A stretch of 36,367 nucleotides of DNA from Paludibacter sp. (GCA_003250325.1 QKGU01000096.1:1-36367), one strand, 5' to 3'; counted from the first letter of the stretch, positions 8,058 through 16,624 are shown. A program made the numbers and translations. Notes: generated by a model from the letters alone, not told the origin.

Positions 8058-10463
8058 TTGAATCCCTTGAAACTCAAAAATATTATTCTGCTCTTTTTAC
8101 TGATAAACACATTTTTATCAGTGGGAAATGTTTTTGCACAGGAAACAGTGGTTGTGGGGCAAATATTGAATAAATCCGATCAAGTGCCGATACCATCGGT
8201 GAATGTTTATTTTAAAAATTCAGAAAAAGGCGTTCAGAGCAACGAAGAAGGCTATTTTTTAATTCGGAATAACGGCTCTCAAAATACACTAGTATTCTCG
8301 GCTATAGGATTTCGGCGAAAGGAGATTCGCATAAAACCCGGACAAAGTGTAGGCGTTCAGGTGGAAATGGAGGAGGAAAACACATTGTTGCGTGAAGTTT
8401 TCGTAATTCCCGGAGCTAATCCGGCTTTGGAATTAATGAAAAGAGTGAGGATGGTGCGCAAAACGAATGATGTTTCGAATCAGCCTGATTTTTCTGCTCA
8501 AAGCTCCGAACAGCAGCTGGTTTTGTTGAGCAAAATAAATCAACGCAGCACGAACCATCGTATTTTTGAACAATTGAAAAAAGGAAGTCTTTCTTCTTCT
8601 GATTCTGCTCTTGTCGTACCACTTTATATGGCAGAGAGTAAATTTCAACTGAACTCAGGAAAGAAATCGGAACTTTCGAGAAACGTATTCTCTTCACCTG
8701 AAAGCGGAGAAAAGATCCTTTCAAAATTGGTGGGAGATATAGAAACGGAATTGAATTTTTACGAGAATTCAATTTCTGTTTTTGGAAAAAATATGATTAG
8801 TCCATTGGCCAATATCGGGTATGCTTACTACGACTATTATCTTGCCGACAGTATAGAAACCCCAACCGGGAAACAATATGAAATTCATTTTCGAACGAGA
8901 AACAGTAAAAATCTTGCCTTCAACGGAACCATGAAAATTGATTCCGCTTCGCTGGCTTTGATAAGTATCGAAGCCGAATTGCCGTTGCAAGCGAATATTA
9001 ATTACATTCATAATCTTCGAATTTCCGAAAATTTTGAGCAGCAACAAAACAAGGCTTGGGCACTTCATTCTCAGGAAATGTCACTGAACATGAATTATGG
9101 TTTGCTCGGCGATAGTTTAAATCCCAATCCTGAGATTTTTGTAAAACGAAGTGCGGTTTATCATCAAACCGATTCTCTATCTGTCCCAAATGGTAATTTT
9201 GCTCAAAGTGAATACAGCGCGGAAACGCTCGACGATAAACTGAAAGATCTGAATAATACGCCTTTGCTGCGAACTGCAAAATGGCTTGCAGATGTAATGT
9301 TTACCGGCTACATGAATGTCGGAAAAATTGATATTGGAGAAGTGCAGAAAATCATCCGAATTACCGATATCGAAGGTCTTCGACTGACTTTACCATTTCG
9401 AACCAATGAAAATTTATGGAAAAATGTTTCATTGGGCGGATATTTAGGGTATGGATTCAAAAATCAGGTGCCAAAATATTCTGCTTTTGCTCAGTATAAA
9501 TTGTCGGGAGCAAAGCGACGAATTTTTGAGTTAAGTTATACGAATGATTATCGACGTGTAGATTATAACTACAATGATTTTCTATTTCGGGAAAATCCTT
9601 TGATTACTGGCGATGAAGATATTTCAAGTTCTGTATTTGCATTTAAATCGGCAAGTAAAATAAGTGAGAGAAGCGAATATTCATTTAAGTTCTCGAATGA
9701 GTGGACGCGGGATATCGAAAGTGACTTGTATTTGCGGTCGAACCGAATGTTCCCAAATGCTTTTTTGCCAATGCAAAGCGGTTCGACGGTTTATAATTCA
9801 CTTTTGCAGCAATCAGCCACTTTGTCTACGCGGTTTTCATTTGGCGAACGGAGATACGACGATCACATGCAGCGGATTCATATTTCCAATTCCAAACCGG
9901 TTATATACAGCATCCTTGAATACGGAAAATATCAGTTTGGCGACCATTCGGGTGAATATGGAAAAGTTGCGTTGTCCATGCGCCAGCTTTATAAATTCGA
10001 TATTGGAATGTTACATTACATATTTGATGCCGGCTGGATATTTGGGAATGTTCCGTATCAATTGTTACAAATTCCGCCTGGAAGCGAAACCGGAGGCTAC
10101 AGTACTTTCCAGTTCAACATGATGAATTATTCGGAATATGCTGCCGACAAATATGTGAATCTACATACCGAGTTAATGTTTAATGGAATATTAATGAATC
10201 GCATTCCGTTGATAAAAAACCTGAATCTTCGTGAAATGTGCTCTTTTAATCTGGCTTATGGCGGATTGAGTGATTCGCACAAGCTGCAACTCGACTATCC
10301 GGCTTATATGTATCCAATGCAAAAACCATATATGGAAGTTGGTGTCGGGTTTACAAATATCCTGAGCATTTTTACGCTTCAATCTGTTTGGCGGTTGACG
10401 GATTTAAATCATCCCGGAGTAACGCGTTGGGGGCTTCGCGGCTGTCTGAATCTGAATTTTTAA
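8058..10463 (+). CDS. DUF5686 / carboxypeptidase-like regulatory domain outer-membrane protein (TTG start)
   Basis: Signal peptide, ILNKSDQVPIPSVNVYFKNSEKGVQSNEEGYFLI, then long beta-barrel-like C-terminus; only TTG starts available. Confidence 0.8.
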   Translation: MNPLKLKNIILLFLLINTFLSVGNVFAQETVVVGQILNKSDQVPIPSVNVYFKNSEKGVQSNEEGYFLIRNNGSQNTLVFSAIGFRRKEIRIKPGQSVGVQVEMEEENTLLREVFVIPGANPALELMKRVRMVRKTNDVSNQPDFSAQSSEQQLVLLSKINQRSTNHRIFEQLKKGSLSSSDSALVVPLYMAESKFQLNSGKKSELSRNVFSSPESGEKILSKLVGDIETELNFYENSISVFGKNMISPLANIGYAYYDYYLADSIETPTGKQYEIHFRTRNSKNLAFNGTMKIDSASLALISIEAELPLQANINYIHNLRISENFEQQQNKAWALHSQEMSLNMNYGLLGDSLNPNPEIFVKRSAVYHQTDSLSVPNGNFAQSEYSAETLDDKLKDLNNTPLLRTAKWLADVMFTGYMNVGKIDIGEVQKIIRITDIEGLRLTLPFRTNENLWKNVSLGGYLGYGFKNQVPKYSAFAQYKLSGAKRRIFELSYTNDYRRVDYNYNDFLFRENPLITGDEDISSSVFAFKSASKISERSEYSFKFSNEWTRDIESDLYLRSNRMFPNAFLPMQSGSTVYNSLLQQSATLSTRFSFGERRYDDHMQRIHISNSKPVIYSILEYGKYQFGDHSGEYGKVALSMRQLYKFDIGMLHYIFDAGWIFGNVPYQLLQIPPGSETGGYSTFQFNMMNYSEYAADKYVNLHTELMFNGILMNRIPLIKNLNLREMCSFNLAYGGLSDSHKLQLDYPAYMYPMQKPYMEVGVGFTNILSIFTLQSVWRLTDLNHPGVTRWGLRGCLNLNF

Positions 10464-10534
10464 TTCTGTTGGATAAACCCGAAAAGCAGCAACAAAAAAT
10501 CCGGTTACCACTGTGATTTTCAAATTACTTATCC

Positions 10535-10542
10535 TATCTTTG
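10535..10542 (+). promoter_or_regulatory. -7 element TATCTTTG for proC
   Basis: TAnnTTTG match ~62 nt upstream of ATG. Confidence 0.5.
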
Positions 10543-10604
10543 CGAATCGATAAACATTAATTAAATAAATCATCCCTTGTTGCGGGAATTGAGGAGGTAA
10601 AAAT

Positions 10605-11396
10605 ATGAGTTTACAAGTTGCTATAATTGGTGCCGGAAATATGGGCGGAGCCATTGCGCGTGGATTGTCTAAAGGGAATTTGGTTGAGTCCAAGAATATC
10701 AGAGTAAGTGATGTGTCGCAGGTAAATCTGGATGCAATGAAGGCATTTTCACCTCAAATAGGCATTACTACTTCGAACCGTGATTGTGTGAAAGATGCCG
10801 ATATTGTTGTTCTGGCGGTAAAACCCTGGCTGGTGGAGTCAATCTCGGAAGAAATTGAGAGTAAACTTGATTACAAAAAACAAATTATCGTTTCCATTGC
10901 TGCAGGCGTAGACTTCGATAAATTGACGAACTTCTTCACGACCGAAGCTACTCTTTTCCGCGTTATCCCAAATACGGCTATCGAAGTTCTTCAAAGTGTT
11001 TCTACTATTTCGTCCTTTAACGCAAGCAAAGAGCAGGAAGATTTGATTATTTCGCTTTTTGCTGAATTAGGGAAGGCATTTTTAGTTCCGGAAACTCAAC
11101 TGAACGCATTTATGTCGCTTTCGTCTTGTGGCATCGCCTACGCGTTTCGCTACATTCGCGCAGCCATGGAAGGCGGAGTGGAAATGGGTATTTATCCAAA
11201 TGTTGCGAAAGAAGTTGTTGTGCAAACATTGCGTGGAGCTATCGACTTGATTGAGTCAAACAATTCCCATCCCGAAGTGGAAATCGACAAAGTGACAACA
11301 CCCGGTGGTATCACCATTAAAGGGTTAAACGAAATGGAAGCAAATGGTTTTACCAATGCGGTGATAAAAGGCTTGAAAGCATCGCATTTGAAATAA
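10605..11396 (+). CDS. proC: Pyrroline-5-carboxylate reductase
   Basis: VAIIGAGNMGGAIARGL, VVLAVKPW, FRVIPNTAI, SSCGIAYAFRYIRAAMEGGVEMG, TTPGGITIKGLNEME; strong SD gaggaggt at 10591. Confidence 0.96.
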   Translation: MSLQVAIIGAGNMGGAIARGLSKGNLVESKNIRVSDVSQVNLDAMKAFSPQIGITTSNRDCVKDADIVVLAVKPWLVESISEEIESKLDYKKQIIVSIAAGVDFDKLTNFFTTEATLFRVIPNTAIEVLQSVSTISSFNASKEQEDLIISLFAELGKAFLVPETQLNAFMSLSSCGIAYAFRYIRAAMEGGVEMGIYPNVAKEVVVQTLRGAIDLIESNNSHPEVEIDKVTTPGGITIKGLNEMEANGFTNAVIKGLKASHLK

Positions 11397-11400
11397 CTGT

Positions 11401-11454
11401 TTGGCTAAAGCCAATGTTGTCTCTCTTTTATAATCCACCTGCTAAAGCAGGAGG
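11401..11454. repeat. Left REP pair
   Basis: ttggctaaagccaa (11401-11414) and cctgctaaagcagg (11438-11451). Confidence 0.85.
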
Positions 11455-11491
11455 CAATTGATTTAGGTTGTTTTTATAAAACAAAAGAATT

Positions 11492-11938
11492 ATGCCTTAT
11501 GTAAAAGTTTATATTCATTTTGTTTGGAGTACAAAAAATAGAGAAAGATTTCTTTCGAATAAGGAAATTAGAACTCGTGTATGGAAACATATTAAGGATA
11601 ATTCGATTACAAAAGATATTTATATAGATACGATAAACGGTTTTTCGGATCATTGTCACTGTTTGGTTTCACTTGGAGTAAATCAAAATATTCAGCAAAT
11701 AATGCAATTAATTAAGGGCGAATCATCGTTTTGGATCAACAAAGAAAAAATAACCAAAGAAAAATTTGAGTGGCAAGATGAATATTTTGCGGCATCCGTT
11801 TCAGAATCATTGATTGAAAAAACAAGAAATTATATAAAAGGACAAGAAAACCATCATGAGAAAGTAAGTTTTCAGCATAAGTATGATGATTTTCTTGCAA
11901 AATGTGGATTTCTAAGACATAAAGATATACAGGTTTAA
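11492..11938 (+). CDS. REP-associated / IS200-like Y1 transposase (Y1_Tnp, HUH)
   Basis: 148 aa; YVKVYIHFVWSTKNRERFL, HUH motif SDHCHCLVSL, tyrosine helix TRNYIKGQENHHEK, DEYFAASVSES. Confidence 0.92.
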   Translation: MPYVKVYIHFVWSTKNRERFLSNKEIRTRVWKHIKDNSITKDIYIDTINGFSDHCHCLVSLGVNQNIQQIMQLIKGESSFWINKEKITKEKFEWQDEYFAASVSESLIEKTRNYIKGQENHHEKVSFQHKYDDFLAKCGFLRHKDIQV

Positions 11939-11942
11939 ATTG

Positions 11943-11998
11943 CCTCCAGCTTTAGCTGGAGGATTTATGATAAGAGAATTAATTTTGGCTTTAGCCAA
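11943..11998. repeat. Right REP pair (inverted relative to left)
   Basis: cctccagctttagctggagg (11943-11962) and ttggctttagccaa (11985-11998). Confidence 0.85.
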
Positions 11999-12023
11999 AC
12001 AAAAGCGAAGTAAAAATCATACT

Positions 12024-12572
12024 ATGAACACACAAATTAAACAAATAGCAGAGCGATTGCGCGGACTGCGCGATGCTCTTGATCTTTCAGTGTCTCAGGC
12101 TGCTGAAAAATGCGGAATCAGCGAATCAGATTACCTTACTTACGAATCCGGTGAATCGGATATTCCCATGAGCTTTATTTGTCAGGTGGCGCAAACTTTC
12201 GGAGTTGAAACTACCGCGTTGATTTCCGGAGAAGAACCCCATGCTCTTTCCTTTTTTGTAACCCGCCGTGGCACTGGAGCTGCCGTTGAGCGTACCAAAT
12301 GTTATAAATACCAATCGTTGGCGCACGGATTTAAAAATGCAAAGGCCGAACCTTTCGAGGTGGTGGTGGATAGTTGCCAGCAAAATATGAACCTGAATAC
12401 GCATGCCGGACAGGAATTTAATTTGGTTCTTGAAGGATCGATGCAAATAAGCATTGCCGGAAATGATATTGTGCTCAACGAAGGCGATAGTATTTACTTT
12501 GATGCCACAAAACCACACGGCATGAAAGCTATTGGCGGAAAGAACGTTAAATTTCTGGCAGTGATTGTATAG
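12024..12572 (+). CDS. XRE-family transcriptional regulator with C-terminal cupin domain
   Basis: MNTQIKQIAERLRGLRDALDLSVSQAAEKCGISESDYLTYESGESDIP (HTH) + NLNTHAGQEFNLVLEGSMQISIAGNDIVLNEGDSIYFDATKPHGMKA (cupin); ORF start at 11940 is REP-derived. Confidence 0.93.
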   Translation: MNTQIKQIAERLRGLRDALDLSVSQAAEKCGISESDYLTYESGESDIPMSFICQVAQTFGVETTALISGEEPHALSFFVTRRGTGAAVERTKCYKYQSLAHGFKNAKAEPFEVVVDSCQQNMNLNTHAGQEFNLVLEGSMQISIAGNDIVLNEGDSIYFDATKPHGMKAIGGKNVKFLAVIV

Positions 12573-12597
12573 CTTACAAACGAATTTGTAAGACAGG

Positions 12598-12645
12598 TTA
12601 TCCCTTTATTCCATATTTTACCCCAAATAAGTTGGTTTTATCCCT
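12598..12645 (+). promoter_or_regulatory. Candidate operator: three TTAYCCCW repeats, exact 20-bp spacing
   Basis: TTATCCCT at 12598, TTACCCCA at 12618, TTATCCCT at 12638, ending just before a TTTG (12650-12653) -N20- TTACTTTG (12674-12681) promoter. Confidence 0.5.
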
Positions 12646-12716
12646 GAATTTTGCCGTAAAAATCGTTCTTGTTTTACTTTGCAGCGCAAAATCCAGAATT
12701 TAAAAGTTACGTCATT

Positions 12717-14381
12717 ATGTTAGAAAAATTTCTTCAGCAAACTGAGTTCACCGACTTTGAAGATTTCAAGGCCAACTACAAATTATTAGTTCCTGACAAT
12801 TTTAATTTCGCTTATGATGTCGTTGACGCATGGGCGGAGAAAGCTCCAGATAAAAAGGCATTACTTTGGACGAATGACAAGGGCGAATGTCGTGAATTTA
12901 CTTTTGGAGAAATAAAGCACCATACCGACCAGACTGCTTCGTACTTTCAGAGTCTGGGTATAAAAAAGGGCGATATTGTTATGGCTATTCTCAAACGTCG
13001 TTACGAGTTCTGGTTTACAATCGTCGCGTTGCACAAAATAGGTGCAATTATTATCCCTGCCACGCATTTACTTACCAAAAAAGATTTGGTGTATCGCAAT
13101 AATGCAGCCGATATTAAAGCAATTATCGCTGTTGGCGAAGAAACTATTATTGAACATATCAATGCTTCGATGCCCGAATCGCCAAGCGTGGAAATGCTGA
13201 TTTCGGTAGGTCCGGCTGTTCCTGAAAACTGGCTCGATTTCCATGAAGGAATTGAAAATGCAGCACCGTTCGTAAAAGTTGAAAATGCAAATAAAAATGA
13301 TGACCCGCTGATTATCAGTTTTACTTCGGGAACTACCGGAAATCCAAAAATGGTGATGCTTGATTGTGTTTATCCGCTGGCTCACATTGTGACGGCAAAA
13401 TACTGGCACAATCTTCATGAAGATAGTTTGCACTTAACTATTGCCGATACAGGTTGGTTGAAGGCTGTATGGGGAAAATTGTATGGACAATGGATTGTAG
13501 GGTCATGTATTTTTGTGTACGATCACGAAAAATTTACACCTGCCGATATGCTCGAGATGATTCAAAAATACAAAATTACTTCGCTTTGTGCGCCTCCAAC
13601 AATCTTCCGTTTCCTTATTCGCGAAGATGTAACAAAATATGATCTTTCGTCGCTGGAATATTGTACCATTGCCGGAGAAGCATTGAATCCGGCTGTTTAC
13701 GAACAATTTCTGAAGCTTACGGGAATAAAGTTGAAAGAAGGTTACGGTCAGAGCGAAACGACTTTGTCTTTGTTCACGGCTCCATGGGTTGAACCTAAGC
13801 CGGGTTCCATGGGATTGATAAATCCGCATTATGATGTGGACTTGCTTACACCAGAAGGTCGTCCGGCAGAAGTTGGTGAACAAGGGCAAATCGTAATAAG
13901 AACTGACAAACGTTATCCTGAAGGATTGTTTAAAGGATATTATCGGAATGAACAATTGACAAATGAAGCCTGGCACGATAATATTTATTATACCGGCGAC
14001 GTGGCCTGGCGCGATGAAGATGGATATTTTTGGTTCGTAGGTCGCGCAGATGATGTAATCAAAAGTTCGGGTTATCGTATTGGACCTTTCGAAGTGGAAA
14101 GTGCTTTGATGACACATCCGGCTGTGGTAGAATGTGCCATTACCGGAGTTCCCGATGAAATTCGTGGTCAGGTGGTGAAAGCGACTATTATTTTATCGAA
14201 AGAATACAAGGACAGAGCAGGAGAGGAGTTGATTAAAGAAATTCAGGAACATGTGAAAACGGTTACTGCACCTTATAAGTATCCCCGTATCATTGAGTTT
14301 GTGGAAGCATTGCCCAAAACGATTAGTGGAAAAATACGAAGGACTGAAATCAGGGAAAAGGATAATAAAACAGAGAATTAA
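12717..14381 (+). CDS. AMP-dependent acyl-CoA synthetase/ligase
   Basis: PLIISFTSGTTGNPKMVMLD (A3), GYGQSETTL, YYTGDVAWRDEDGYFWFVGRADDVIKSSGYRIGPFEVE, PKTISGKIRRTEIRE; start at MLEKFLQQTEF. Confidence 0.94.
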   Translation: MLEKFLQQTEFTDFEDFKANYKLLVPDNFNFAYDVVDAWAEKAPDKKALLWTNDKGECREFTFGEIKHHTDQTASYFQSLGIKKGDIVMAILKRRYEFWFTIVALHKIGAIIIPATHLLTKKDLVYRNNAADIKAIIAVGEETIIEHINASMPESPSVEMLISVGPAVPENWLDFHEGIENAAPFVKVENANKNDDPLIISFTSGTTGNPKMVMLDCVYPLAHIVTAKYWHNLHEDSLHLTIADTGWLKAVWGKLYGQWIVGSCIFVYDHEKFTPADMLEMIQKYKITSLCAPPTIFRFLIREDVTKYDLSSLEYCTIAGEALNPAVYEQFLKLTGIKLKEGYGQSETTLSLFTAPWVEPKPGSMGLINPHYDVDLLTPEGRPAEVGEQGQIVIRTDKRYPEGLFKGYYRNEQLTNEAWHDNIYYTGDVAWRDEDGYFWFVGRADDVIKSSGYRIGPFEVESALMTHPAVVECAITGVPDEIRGQVVKATIILSKEYKDRAGEELIKEIQEHVKTVTAPYKYPRIIEFVEALPKTISGKIRRTEIREKDNKTEN

Positions 14382-14394
14382 ACGGCTTATATTC

Positions 14395-14428
14395 AGAGAG
14401 GAAATGTTATTTTTCCTCTCTTTTTTTG
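14395..14428 (+). terminator. Intrinsic terminator after AMP-ligase
   Basis: agagaggaaa-tgttatt-tttcctctct, perfect 10-bp stem followed by a T run. Confidence 0.85.
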
Positions 14429-14525
14429 AATTTATATTCAAACTTCTGCCAAATCAAAGTAAAAAAGCAGTATTTTTGTGCCGGTTTAAAAAACTGTTTT
14501 TCGTATATAAATAAATATCAATACC

Positions 14526-15179
14526 ATGCAAATCAATAATTTATCGGATAATAATTCGATATTGAAACACTACCTGAAAGAAATTCGCTCAGTAAAAATT
14601 CAAAAAGATTCCATGCGCTTCCGCAGGAATATGGAGCGAATTGGCGAAATTATGGCTTATGAGATCAGTAAAACTTTGAAATTTAAGGACGAGGATGTAA
14701 AAACTCCACTTGGTGTTTCGCATACGCAGGTTATTGAAGAGAAAATTGTAATTGCGACTATTCTTCGTGCCGGATTACCTTTTCATAATGGTTTTTTGAA
14801 TTATTTCGATTCGGCCGAAAATGCTTTTGTGTCTGCTTACCGTAAATATAAAGATGCCTTGAAATTCGATATTTTTATTGAATACATTGCTTCTCCAGAT
14901 TTAACTGGAAAAACGCTGATTATTACCGATCCAATGTTAGCAACCGGAGGTTCAATGGAATTGGCATATGGTGCTTTGCTTACCAAAGGCAAACCAGCTC
15001 ATATTCATGTCGCGACAGTTATTTCCAGTCAACAAGCAATTGATTACGTTGCGTCACATTTCCCTGATACAAAAACAACTGTTTGGGCTGCTGCTATTGA
15101 CCCTGAATTGAACGAACACTCGTATATTATTCCCGGATTGGGAGATGCGGGCGATTTGGCTTTTGGGGAGAAATTATAA
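14526..15179 (+). CDS. upp: Uracil phosphoribosyltransferase
   Basis: VIEEKIVIATILRAGLPFHNGFLNYF, LIITDPMLATGGSMELA, PGLGDAGDLAFG. Confidence 0.94.
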   Translation: MQINNLSDNNSILKHYLKEIRSVKIQKDSMRFRRNMERIGEIMAYEISKTLKFKDEDVKTPLGVSHTQVIEEKIVIATILRAGLPFHNGFLNYFDSAENAFVSAYRKYKDALKFDIFIEYIASPDLTGKTLIITDPMLATGGSMELAYGALLTKGKPAHIHVATVISSQQAIDYVASHFPDTKTTVWAAAIDPELNEHSYIIPGLGDAGDLAFGEKL

Positions 15180-15200
15180 GAGGATAATTTAGAAATAAAT

Positions 15201-15236
15201 AAAAACCCTTCGTTCGGATTTGAATGAAGGGTTTTT
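15201..15236. terminator. Bidirectional intrinsic terminator between upp and M48 protease
   Basis: aaaaacccttcgttc / gaatgaagggttttt, 15-bp stem with one G-T wobble, A/T tracts on both sides. Confidence 0.85.
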
Positions 15237-15258
15237 ATTTTGTGTGTTTTCGTTCTTT

Positions 15259-16050
15259 TTATTTTTTATAATACTTCATTGCTTCGGGCAGATATTCTTT
15301 CAACTTCGCGATACGATTGGCATCCGAAGGGTGAGTGCTCATAAACTCCAGTGGAGCACCTTTTGAACTCGCTGCCATGCGTTCCCAGAATGAAATAGCT
15401 TCGTTCGGATCGTAACCAGCCATGGCGATAAAGATGAGTCCCAACTGATCTGCTTCGTATTCGTGCTTGCGGGAGTAAGGTAGCATTACACCAAACTGTG
15501 CACCAAGGCCGTAAAGTGCATTTATACCTGTTCGGGTAGCTTCGGTTTTGTTTGCAAGCAATACATCGGTAAGTGATGCACCGTATTGTAACAATAATTG
15601 CTGGCTTAACCGTTCGCTACTATGTTTTGCTACCGCATGGGCTACTTCGTGCCCCATTACTACTGCAATTCCGGTTTCATCTTTTGCTATTGGCAGTATT
15701 CCTTCAAAGAAAACCACTTTTCCACCCGGCATACAAAATGCATTTACAGTGGTATCTTTTACCAGATTAAATTCCCATGCGTAGTTTGTTATTTCCGATT
15801 CGTGTCCATTGCTTTTCAAATACTCTTCTACTACTGAAGATATTTTTTTTCCAACTTTCTTTACTAGTTCAGTGCTCGCTAAGTCTTTTGAAGCGGGAAC
15901 TGAGTCGATGAACTCTTTATAACTTTGAGCACTCATCGATAAAATTTCGGAATCGGGAACCAAAATCAATTGTTTCCTTCCTGTGATGAGTACGCTGGAA
16001 CATGCACTCAGAATAATGGTTAACAATATGAGCGAAAATATTTTTTTCAT
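15259..16050 (-). CDS. M48 family metalloprotease (lipoprotein)
   Basis: Lipobox LSAC; VMGHEVAHAVAKHSSERLSQQ (HExxH), YSRKHEYEADQLGLIFMA-like motif, STHPSDANRI. Confidence 0.94.
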   Translation of the reverse strand: MKKIFSLILLTIILSACSSVLITGRKQLILVPDSEILSMSAQSYKEFIDSVPASKDLASTELVKKVGKKISSVVEEYLKSNGHESEITNYAWEFNLVKDTTVNAFCMPGGKVVFFEGILPIAKDETGIAVVMGHEVAHAVAKHSSERLSQQLLLQYGASLTDVLLANKTEATRTGINALYGLGAQFGVMLPYSRKHEYEADQLGLIFIAMAGYDPNEAISFWERMAASSKGAPLEFMSTHPSDANRIAKLKEYLPEAMKYYKK

Positions 16051-16098
16051 AAGAATGATATTTTTATTTGTGAATACTTCGTTATAGCTATCAATACT

Positions 16099-16116
16099 TT
16101 ATCTTTGCAAAGATAA
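16099..16116. promoter_or_regulatory. Perfect palindromic divergent promoter TTATCTTTGCAAAGATAA
   Basis: Two TATCTTTG -7 elements back to back between divergent M48 and VanZ genes. Confidence 0.6.
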
Positions 16117-16206
16117 TTATTCGTTTTTAATTAATTTTGATTGTTTATTAAATTATAAATTCCGGAACAATAAAATTGTTTCCAAAGAAAAAATAATGCC
16201 TGCTTC

Positions 16207-16605
16207 ATGACCACCAAGCTGTTGAAAATCATAAAATATTTTTGGAAATCACTTCTCATTGTTTCCTCAATATCGTATCTCTCATTCGCTTCACCGTCAA
16301 CGTTTAAAGAAATTCCAACTTTCGAGAATGAAGATAAGCTCGTTCACTTGCTGATGTATTTTGGCTTGTCGGCCGTATTGATTTTTGATTTTCGGCGTAC
16401 TGGAATTAATAACAGAAATTTATTAGCATTTGTTTTGGTTTGTTTGATTTTCCCGGTGGTTTTGGGCGGAAGCATTGAACTGATACAGGAAAATTTCTTT
16501 CATCCTCGCACTGCAAGCTGGTTCGATTGGATAGCAGATATTGCAGGTGTGCTTCTAGGATGGTTGGCAATGAGTGTAATAAAATCTTTTAAAGAGATAA
16601 AATAG
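16207..16605 (+). CDS. VanZ-like family membrane protein
   Basis: DKLVHLLMYFGLSAVL...GGSIELIQENFFHPRTASWFDWIADIAGVLLGWLA. Confidence 0.85.
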   Translation: MTTKLLKIIKYFWKSLLIVSSISYLSFASPSTFKEIPTFENEDKLVHLLMYFGLSAVLIFDFRRTGINNRNLLAFVLVCLIFPVVLGGSIELIQENFFHPRTASWFDWIADIAGVLLGWLAMSVIKSFKEIK

Positions 16606-16624
16606 AACAACATAACCTTTCACT

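Larger units (their letters stand above)
11398..12001. mobile_element. RAYT/REP-like element: Y1 (HUH) transposase gene bracketed by mirrored double REP hairpins
   Basis: Inverted ends TGTTTGGC/GCCAAACA; each end carries two hairpins with a shared GC-TAAA-GC core (TTTA on the right side), flanking an IS200-like Y1_Tnp ORF. Confidence 0.85.

Noticed and set aside
9664-10122. 152-aa plus-strand ORF in an alternative frame of the DUF5686 gene
   Set aside because: Overlaps a long supported CDS; composition looks like frame-shifted coding sequence
11401-11998. Hairpin repeats as a CRISPR array or IS605 with TnpB
   Set aside because: Only four inverted hairpins flanking one Y1 ORF; no regular spacers, no cas genes, no TnpB/IscB reading frame
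13503-14117. 204-aa minus-strand ORF antisense to the AMP-ligase
   Set aside because: Fully embedded opposite a strongly supported CDS, no recognisable domain; shadow ORF
16162-16186. ggaacaat-aaa-attgtttcc hairpin in the VanZ leader
   Set aside because: Weak stem with a bulge; no conservation evidence available
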